Positions 58,853 to 64,000 of a stretch of DNA of 64,000 nucleotides are shown here, in pieces. A program made the position numbers and the translations under genes. The DNA is taken from NCBI RefSeq assembly GCF_014385195.1, contig NZ_JACRTG010000018.1:62001-126000 (forward strand), given 5' to 3'. Below the pieces are notes generated by a model. That model made no database searches and had not been told where the DNA came from. It saw nothing but the letters and a program-made list of their open reading frames with translations. Origin of the DNA: Paratissierella segnis (lineage in GTDB: Bacteria; Bacillota; Clostridia; Tissierellales; Tissierellaceae). How positions within the stretch are numbered: position 1 is the first letter of the stretch; every line of letters starts with the position of its first letter.

Positions 58853-60046
58853 ATGGGAAAAGCAAAATTTGAAAGAACTAAACCTCATGTAAACATAGGA
58901 ACCATAGGACATGTAGACCATGGTAAGACAACACTTACAGCAGCAATCACATTGGTATTGAACAAGAGATTTGGAACAGGTGAATTTATAGACTATGCAC
59001 ATATAGACAAAGCACCTGAAGAAAGAGAAAGAGGAATAACAATATCCACATCTCACGTAGAATATGAAACAGCAAAACGTCACTATGCACACGTAGACTG
59101 TCCGGGACATGCTGACTATGTAAAGAACATGATAACAGGAGCAGCACAAATGGATGGAGCAATCCTAGTAGTATCAGCAGCAGACGGACCAATGCCGCAA
59201 ACAAGAGAACATATTCTATTATCAAGAAACGTAGGAGTACCAAAGATAGTAGTATTCTTAAACAAAGAAGATCAAGTAGATGACCCAGAATTAATTGAAC
59301 TAGTAGAAATGGAAGTAAGAGAACTGCTATCAGAATATGACTTTGACGGAGACAATACACCAATCGTAGTAGGATCAGCATTAAAAGCATTAGAAGATCC
59401 AGACGGACCATGGGGAGACAAAATAGTAGAACTAATGGACGAAGTAGACGAATATATACCGGAACCAAAAAGAGACACAGACAAACCGTTCCTAATGCCA
59501 GTAGAAGACGTATTTTCAATCACAGGAAGAGGAACAGTAGCAACAGGAAGAGTAGAAAGAGGAGTAGTAAAATCAGGAGATTCGGTAGAAATCGTAGGAT
59601 TAGCCGACGAAGCAAGAACAGTAGTAATAACAGGAGTAGAAATGTTTAGGAAACTCCTAGACGAAGCACAAGCAGGAGACAACATAGGAGTATTGCTAAG
59701 AGGAGTACAAAGGAATGAAATAGAAAGAGGTCAAGTATTAGCGAAACCGAAATCAATCCACCCTCATACAAAATACGAAGCAGAAGTATATGTACTAACA
59801 AAAGAAGAGGGAGGAAGACATACACCATTCTTTAACGGTTATAGACCACAATTCTATTTTAGAACAACCGACGTAACAGGAGACATAAGATTAGAAGAAG
59901 GCGTAGAGATGGTAATGCCGGGAGATAATGCAAAATTTACTATAGAACTGATCACACCGATAGCAATAGAAGAAGGCTTAAGGTTTTCAATACGAGAAGG
60001 TGGAAGGACAGTAGGATCAGGAGTAGTAACAAAGATAATTGAATAA
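58853..60046 (+). CDS. tuf: Elongation factor Tu
   Basis: ATG at 58853, 9 bases after AAGGAGG; a longer upstream frame is rejected. 397 residues; GHVDHGKTT, DCPGHADYV, NKEDQVDD-type NKxD loop, the RGITIS switch I, and the C-terminal GDNAKFTIELITPIAIEEG. Delivers aminoacyl-tRNA to the ribosome. Codon usage in this gene is strongly biased (A-ending, near-uniform), as expected for high expression. It is separated from tRNA-Thr by the prophage. Confidence 0.98.
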   Translation: MGKAKFERTKPHVNIGTIGHVDHGKTTLTAAITLVLNKRFGTGEFIDYAHIDKAPEERERGITISTSHVEYETAKRHYAHVDCPGHADYVKNMITGAAQMDGAILVVSAADGPMPQTREHILLSRNVGVPKIVVFLNKEDQVDDPELIELVEMEVRELLSEYDFDGDNTPIVVGSALKALEDPDGPWGDKIVELMDEVDEYIPEPKRDTDKPFLMPVEDVFSITGRGTVATGRVERGVVKSGDSVEIVGLADEARTVVITGVEMFRKLLDEAQAGDNIGVLLRGVQRNEIERGQVLAKPKSIHPHTKYEAEVYVLTKEEGGRHTPFFNGYRPQFYFRTTDVTGDIRLEEGVEMVMPGDNAKFTIELITPIAIEEGLRFSIREGGRTVGSGVVTKIIE

Positions 60047-60047
60047 G

Positions 60048-60074
60048 AAAGGGGAGGGGGACCTCCTTTTTTTT
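60048..60074 (+). terminator. Terminator of tuf
   Basis: GGAGG-GGGA-CCTCC with outer GG/TT-rich extension, followed by TTTTTTTT. Confidence 0.85.
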
Positions 60075-60442
60075 ATCAATTCACAATTGAAAAGACAGTG
60101 AAGAGTTAAGAACTAAGAGTGAAGAGTTGAAAAACAAAAAAAGATAAGTAGAAGGTAAAAGGTAAAAGGTAAAAACATAGTGAATAACTAACAGTGAATA
60201 GCGAATAACACCGAAGGTGTCATTCTGAACGCTAGAGAAGAATCCCATAGTATTTTAGAATATCAATAATAGAGATCTTTAGATTTGCTCGGTAGAGATC
60301 TTTAGATTTATGCTCAGGTACCATAGGATGACAATAGCAGTGATTATTCTGCATAAGATGGATCATAGATCTTAGTTCTCATCGTTTTTTAATTGTGAAT
60401 TGTGAACTGCTGAATTGTGAATTGAAAGTAATTGTGAACTGA
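60075..60442 (+). repeat. Mosaic intergenic repeat, copy 4 (tuf to rpmG)
   Basis: Begins TCAATTCACAATTGAAAAG, the inverse of the GTGAATTG ends seen in all copies. Continues with AGTTAAGA/AAGTAGAAGGTAAAAGG units, GAATAACTAACAGTGAATAG, a unique core (CATTCTGAACGCTAGAGAAG and two copies of AGAGATCTTTAGATT), and ends in GTGAATTGTGAACTGC units. Non-coding. It fills most of a 504-bp gene-free stretch; a TTGACA at 60449-60454 beyond it is a probable rpmG-operon -35. Confidence 0.8.
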
Positions 60443-60550
60443 AATATATTGACATTGAAAAATTTTTGTGATAGTTTATATTAGTAGCGTTATTGAGACT
60501 CAGAAAATAGGATAAGATTTTATATAGATGCATTGGTAGGAGGTGTTTTA

Positions 60551-60700
60551 ATGAGAGATAAAGTTATATTAGCTTGTACAGATTGTAAACAAAGAAATTA
60601 TACTACTAAAAAGAATAAGAAGAATACTACTGAAAGATTGGAATTAAAAAAATATTGTAAATTCTGTAAGGCTCATACTACGCATAGGGAAACAAAATAA
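60551..60700 (+). CDS. rpmG: Ribosomal protein L33 (bL33)
   Basis: 49 residues: RDKVILACTDCKQRNYTTKK and KKYCKFCKAHTTHRETK, with two CxxC pairs, the zinc-containing (C+) form. AGGAGGTG precedes the ATG. First gene of rpmG-secE-nusG. Confidence 0.96.
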   Translation: MRDKVILACTDCKQRNYTTKKNKKNTTERLELKKYCKFCKAHTTHRETK

Positions 60701-60722
60701 TGTAGATTAAGGATGTGAAATC

Positions 60723-60926
60723 ATGGCAACTCAAGCTGCTAATAAGGGCAAAATAAAGTCTTATTTCAAAGGCGTAAGAGCAGAAATGAAAAAGGTAATT
60801 TGGCCAACTAAAAAACAATTAGTTAATTATACCCTGGTAGTAATTGCTATGAGCGCGGTTATTGCTGTATTGGTTTATCTTTTAGACCTGGGAATACATG
60901 GTATATTATCGTTATTTATAAAGTAA
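60723..60926 (+). CDS. secE: SecE, preprotein translocase subunit
   Basis: 67 residues; amphipathic helix with KSYFKGVRAEMKKVIWPTKK and one TM helix (TLVVIAMSAVIAVLVYLLDL). The core one-TM SecE form stabilises SecY. Confidence 0.95.
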   Translation: MATQAANKGKIKSYFKGVRAEMKKVIWPTKKQLVNYTLVVIAMSAVIAVLVYLLDLGIHGILSLFIK

Positions 60927-60963
60927 CACAAGGGAGGGAAGGGACGAGATAAGTCCCTAGCAT

Positions 60964-61515
60964 ATGACGGATAGGGATATAAATAGAGAAAAAAGAGCTA
61001 AAGATGCTAAATGGTATGTAGTTCATACTTATTCAGGGCATGAAAATAAAGTTAAAGCTAACCTTGAAAAAATGGTGGAAAACAGGGGAATGATAGATGA
61101 TATATTTGAAGTAGCAGTGCCTACGGAAGAATATACGGATATAAAATCTGGCAAAAGACAAGTTAAAGAAAGAAAACTATTTCCGGGATATGTCCTTGTA
61201 AAGATGATTATTAATGATGAATCTTGGTATCTTGTAAGAAATACCAGAGGAGTAACAGGGTTTGTAGGACCGGCATCTAAACCAGTACCTCTTACCAATG
61301 AAGAAGTTAGGGCTTTAGGAGTTCAAGAATCCGTATTGCCAACAGTTGACTTTAAGGTAAAGGATGTTATCAAAGTAACATCCGGTCCTTTTGAGAATTT
61401 TATGGGCACTATAGATAGCTTAAATATAGAAAAAAGGAAGGTTAAAGTTTTTGTTTCCATGTTTGGCAGAGAAACTTTAGTTGAATTAGATTTTGAGCAA
61501 GTAGAAAAGATTTAA
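60964..61515 (+). CDS. nusG: Transcription elongation/termination factor NusG
   Basis: 183 residues; KWYVVHTYSGHENKVKANLE (NGN domain), ERKLFPGYVLVKM and a C-terminal KOW domain with VTSGPFENFMGTIDSLN. Binds RNAP and links to Rho/ribosome. ATG near AGTCCCTAGCAT without a strong site, but GGGAGGGAAGGG is ~20 bases upstream. Confidence 0.97.
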   Translation: MTDRDINREKRAKDAKWYVVHTYSGHENKVKANLEKMVENRGMIDDIFEVAVPTEEYTDIKSGKRQVKERKLFPGYVLVKMIINDESWYLVRNTRGVTGFVGPASKPVPLTNEEVRALGVQESVLPTVDFKVKDVIKVTSGPFENFMGTIDSLNIEKRKVKVFVSMFGRETLVELDFEQVEKI

Positions 61516-61550
61516 GTTTATTAAGCAATTAGCTTTTTAAATAGATTTAA

Positions 61551-61577
61551 GTGGGAGGGTTTATCCCGCAAAACCAC
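61551..61577 (+). promoter_or_regulatory. L1-binding-site-like hairpin before rplK
   Basis: GTGGGAG at 61551-61557 and CCAC at 61574-61577 enclose a short stem (GGG...CCC). The same elements occur before rplA (62031-62056). GUGGGAG and the pairing resemble the 23S rRNA L1 site. Confidence 0.55.
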
Positions 61578-61600
61578 AACGTATATAGGAGGTGGAATTT

Positions 61601-62026
61601 ATGGCAAAAAAAGTCATAGCTTTAGTTAAATTACAAATTCCAGCTGGTAAAGCTACTCCAGCGCCACCTGTAGGTACAGCATTAGGACCACATGGAGTTA
61701 ATATCATGCAATTTACTAAGGAGTTCAATGCAAAGACTGCAGATCAAGCAGGAATGATTATACCAGTTGTTCTTACAGTATATCAAGATAGATCATTTAC
61801 TTTTATTACAAAGACACCGCCAGTGCCGGTATTGATTAAAAAGGCTGTAGGAATAGAATCAGGCTCTAAAGAACCAAATAAGACAAAAGTTGCAAAGCTA
61901 TCTCAAGCAAAGCTTAAAGAAATAGCTGAATTAAAAATGCCGGACTTAAATGCCGGTTCAGTTGAAGCTGCAATGAGCATGGTTGCAGGGACAGCTAGAA
62001 GTATGGGAGTTGAAGTAGAACGATAG
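61601..62026 (+). CDS. rplK: Ribosomal protein L11
   Basis: ATG at 61601 after TAGGAGGTGG; the GTG 9 bases earlier lies on the site. 141 residues: KVIALVKLQIPAGKATPAPP, GTALGPHGVNIMQFTKEFNA and C-terminal rRNA-binding domain with AGTARSMGVEVE. Confidence 0.97.
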   Translation: MAKKVIALVKLQIPAGKATPAPPVGTALGPHGVNIMQFTKEFNAKTADQAGMIIPVVLTVYQDRSFTFITKTPPVPVLIKKAVGIESGSKEPNKTKVAKLSQAKLKEIAELKMPDLNAGSVEAAMSMVAGTARSMGVEVER

Positions 62027-62030
62027 TTTA

Positions 62031-62056
62031 GTGGGAGAATATTTCGTTAATACCAC
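62031..62056 (+). promoter_or_regulatory. L1-binding-site-like hairpin before rplA
   Basis: GTGGGAG and ATACCAC flank a small loop between rplK and rplA, closely resembling the element before rplK. Autogenous control of this operon by L1 is inferred. Confidence 0.5.
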
Positions 62057-62072
62057 AGGGAGGTAAATGTAA

Positions 62073-62771
62073 ATGCCAAAAAGAGGTAAAAATTATAAAG
62101 AAAGTATGAAGATAGTTGATAGAAATAATCTATATGACTTAGGTGAAGCTATTGAATTAGTTCAAAAAACCGCTAAAGCCAAATTTGATGAAACTATAGA
62201 ATTATCAGTTAGACTTGGAGTAGATCCAAGACATGCCGATCAACAAGTAAGGGGAGCTGTAGTATTACCACACGGCACCGGCAAGACTAGAAAAGTATTG
62301 GTTATTGCTAAAGGCGACAAACAAAAAGAAGCTGAACAAGCGGGAGCAGATTATGTTGGAGCAGATGAAATGGTCGCTAGGATACAGAATGAAGGTTGGA
62401 TGGATTTTGATGTTGTAGTTGCTACTCCGGATATGATGGGTGTAGTAGGTAGAATAGGTAGAATACTTGGACCTAAAGGATTAATGCCTAATCCAAAATC
62501 GGGTACTGTAACCTTTGAAGTTGAAAAAGCAGTAAAAGAAATCAAAGCAGGTAAGGTTGAATATAGAGTAGATAAAGCGAGTATAGTTCACGTTATGATT
62601 GGTAAAGCGTCTTTTGGTACTGAAAAATTAACCGAAAATTTTAATACGTTGATGGATGCTTTAATAAAAGCTAAACCTGCATCATCAAAGGGCAGGTACT
62701 TAAGATCAGTTGTTATGTCAAGTACAATGGGTCCCGGAATTAAAATCAATCCGGCAAAATTAGTTGATTAA
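62073..62771 (+). CDS. rplA: Ribosomal protein L1
   Basis: 232 residues; GKNYKESMKIVDRNNLYDLG at the N-terminus, GTGKTRKVLVIAKGDKQKEA and ILGPKGLMPNPKSGTV. Forms the L1 stalk; may repress its own operon through the hairpins upstream. Confidence 0.97.
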   Translation: MPKRGKNYKESMKIVDRNNLYDLGEAIELVQKTAKAKFDETIELSVRLGVDPRHADQQVRGAVVLPHGTGKTRKVLVIAKGDKQKEAEQAGADYVGADEMVARIQNEGWMDFDVVVATPDMMGVVGRIGRILGPKGLMPNPKSGTVTFEVEKAVKEIKAGKVEYRVDKASIVHVMIGKASFGTEKLTENFNTLMDALIKAKPASSKGRYLRSVVMSSTMGPGIKINPAKLVD

Positions 62772-62775
62772 TTTA

Positions 62776-62804
62776 TTGACATTATAGATAATTACTGTTA
62801 AAAT
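62776..62804 (+). promoter_or_regulatory. Promoter of rplJ-rplL
   Basis: TTGACA (62776-62781), 17 bp, TAAAAT (62799-62804), with TG upstream of the -10. Confidence 0.8.
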
Positions 62805-62819
62805 ATTTTATGTTAATTA

Positions 62820-62938
62820 AATAGGAACCGTAGACAGTAGGAACCTAAAGGTTTAAATTACCTACCGAGGTGAGATTAAAACTAATTATTAAATTGGAAT
62901 TAGGGTCTCTTATGTCTACGTAAGAGACCTTTATTTAT
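62820..62938 (+). promoter_or_regulatory. L10 ribosomal-protein leader with terminator
   Basis: The leader shows the L10-binding arms GTAGACAGTAGG...CCTACCGAGGTGAG and ends with an intrinsic hairpin GGTCTCTTA (62904-62912) / TAAGAGACC (62921-62929) plus TTTATTT. The terminator loop TGTCTACG (62913-62920) is the exact complement of CGTAGACA (62829-62836). L10 or L10(L12)4 binding should favour termination, lowering rplJ-rplL. Confidence 0.85.
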
Positions 62939-62961
62939 GGAAATCCGGGAGGTGAATTACA

Positions 62962-63495
62962 GTGAAAGATGAAACGCTTCAAGCAAAGAGTGCTATAATT
63001 GAAGAGATTAAAGAGAAGATAGATAATGCGGAATCAATTATTTTAGTGGATTATAGAGGATTAAACGTAGCTCAGCTAACCGATTTAAGAAGCCAATATA
63101 GAAACAGCGGCGTTGAGTATAAAGTTTATAAGAATTCAATGATGAGATTTGCATTTAAAAATGCAGGCATGGAAGAGTTCAATGAATTTCTAAAAGGGCC
63201 GTCAGCTATTGCTTTTAGTTACGATGATCCGGTGTCAGCTGCAAAAGTTACGTCAGAATTTGCAAAGACGAATGACAAATTAGAAATCAAAGCCGGTATT
63301 GTAGACGGAAAAATAATTGATTTAGATGGTATCAAGAACTTAGCTGAGTTACCACCAAGAGAAGTTCTTATTGCTCAGGCACTTGGAGGATTAAATGCTC
63401 CAATTCAAGGATTTGCAAATGTACTACAAGGTACAATAAGAGGTTTGGCTATAGTATTAAATAGAATAGCTGAAGAAAAGGAAAAAACAGCATAA
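62962..63495 (+). CDS. rplJ: Ribosomal protein L10
   Basis: GTG start after GGGAGGTG. 177 residues; ESIILVDYRGLNVAQLTDLR and KNSMMRFAFKNAG, C-terminal L12-binding helix (GLAIVLNRIAEEKEK). Confidence 0.97.
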   Translation: MKDETLQAKSAIIEEIKEKIDNAESIILVDYRGLNVAQLTDLRSQYRNSGVEYKVYKNSMMRFAFKNAGMEEFNEFLKGPSAIAFSYDDPVSAAKVTSEFAKTNDKLEIKAGIVDGKIIDLDGIKNLAELPPREVLIAQALGGLNAPIQGFANVLQGTIRGLAIVLNRIAEEKEKTA

Positions 63496-63526
63496 AAATA
63501 AGAAAATATTTCGGAGGGATATATAA

Positions 63527-63910
63527 ATGGCAAGTGAAAAAGTATTAAATTTAATTGAAGAAGTTAAAAATCTTACAGTATTAGAATTATCAGAATTAGT
63601 AAAAGCTTTAGAAGAAGAATTTGGGGTAAGCGCAGCAGCTCCAATGGCAGTTGCAGCAGCTCCTCAAGCAGCAGCGGCAGCTCCTGCAGCTGAAGAGAAA
63701 ACTGAGTTTGATGTTGTATTAGCTTCAGTTGGCGCTGAAAAGATTAAAGTTATTAAAGTAGTAAGAGAGTTAACAGGTTTAGGATTAAAAGAAGCTAAAG
63801 AATTAGTAGACAATGCTCCAAAGGCAGTTAAAGAAGGTGCTTCAAAAGACGAAGCTGACCAAATAAAAGCTAAATTAGAAGAAGTAGGAGCTCAAGTAGA
63901 AGTAAAATAG
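63527..63910 (+). CDS. rplL: Ribosomal protein L7/L12
   Basis: 127 residues; N-terminal dimerisation helices (LTVLELSELVKALEEEFGVS), an Ala/Pro-rich hinge (AAPQAAAAAPAAEE) and the C-terminal factor-binding domain with KIKVIKVVRELTGLGLKEAK. Followed by a terminator. Confidence 0.98.
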   Translation: MASEKVLNLIEEVKNLTVLELSELVKALEEEFGVSAAAPMAVAAAPQAAAAAPAAEEKTEFDVVLASVGAEKIKVIKVVRELTGLGLKEAKELVDNAPKAVKEGASKDEADQIKAKLEEVGAQVEVK

Positions 63911-63917
63911 TTAAATT

Positions 63918-63949
63918 AAAAAGGCTTTCGTAAGACGAAGGCTTTTTTT
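63918..63949 (+). terminator. Terminator of rplJ-rplL
   Basis: AAAAAGGCTTTCGT / ACGAAGGCTTTTTTT forms a ~14-bp stem with G-U wobbles around AAG. Confidence 0.85.
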
Positions 63950-63972
63950 ATTCCATAATTTTTAAATTTTCG

Positions 63973-64000
63973 TTGACAGGGTTGTTTACATATGATAGTA
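63973..64000 (+). promoter_or_regulatory. Promoter -35 of the downstream (probably rpoB) operon, cut by window end
   Basis: TTGACA at 63973-63978; with a 17-bp spacer the -10 would begin at 63996 and continue past the last base (TAGTA...). The gene order predicts rpoB next. Confidence 0.6.

Noticed and set aside
58829..59828. Long antisense and alternate frames inside tuf, including a 177-codon minus-strand frame
   Set aside because: They arise from the strong codon bias of tuf; their products are Leu/Ser or Arg-rich low-complexity sequence without ribosome sites.

Overview
The window is AT-rich, low-GC Firmicute DNA from a spore-forming clostridial lineage; Tissierellales-like is my best guess. 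The grounds are the gene order ctsR-mcsA-mcsB-clpC-radA, the block ispD-ispF-proS-gltX-cysS-mrnC-thyX-rlmB-yacP-sigH followed by tuf-rpmG-secE-nusG-rplKAJL, the sporulation/transition sigma factor SigH, strong AGGAGG ribosome sites, frequent GTG/TTG starts, a T-box leader and a c-di-GMP-I riboswitch. No species can be named from the sequence alone.

Layout. 1-3.5 kb: the tail of a YgjP-like metallopeptidase gene, an EF-G paralogue, and a secreted transglutaminase-like protein behind a c-di-GMP-I riboswitch. 3.5-9.5 kb: the CtsR-controlled protein quality-control operon (ctsR, mcsA, mcsB, clpC) and radA. 9.5-22.2 kb: a MazG-like gene on the minus strand, CarD, PIN/TRAM, isoprenoid genes (ispD, ispF), three aminoacyl-tRNA synthetases (proS behind a proline T-box, gltX, cysS), mrnC, thyX, rlmB, an NYN ribonuclease, sigH and tRNA-Thr(GGU). 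58.85-64 kb: tuf, rpmG, secE, nusG, rplK, rplA, an L10 leader, rplJ, rplL and the start of the rpoB promoter.

Between tRNA-Thr and tuf sits a complete-looking 36.5-kb prophage (22189-58703). It is bounded by a 49-bp direct repeat that is the 3' part of the tRNA gene. Its order is integrase and CI-like repressor (minus strand), Cro-like protein and antirepressor candidate, a run of small early genes, ERF recombinase, replication initiator and helicase loader, RusA, dUTPase, and a sigma-like late regulator. Next comes a separately promoted cargo-like block (34.3-40.3 kb), then HNH-terS-terL-portal-ClpP-type protease-HK97 capsid, head-tail connectors, a siphovirus tail with a -1 frameshifted chaperone pair, tape measure, tip and fibre genes, holins and a GH25 endolysin. 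An SOS-type promoter and an outward promoter lie next to attR.

Most interesting region: the block at 34.4-40.2 kb has its own promoter and is bounded by terminators. It encodes a zinc-ribbon/HARP-like protein, a SNF2-type ATPase, a PAPS-reductase-family protein fused to a GNAT acetyltransferase-like domain, and a ParB-like protein translationally coupled to it (an IbrA/IbrB-like pair), followed by small DNA-binding candidates. The fusion junction carries an internal Shine-Dalgarno and GTG. I propose a nucleic-acid-modifying, regulatory or anti-phage module; its activity is unknown. Other points are an SOS-promoted small gene interrupted by UGA, a second cargo unit with the same core promoter, 11-bp-period repeats at phage promoters, possible non-AUG starts, mosaic intergenic repeats, and an L10 leader whose terminator loop is complementary to the leader's 5' part.
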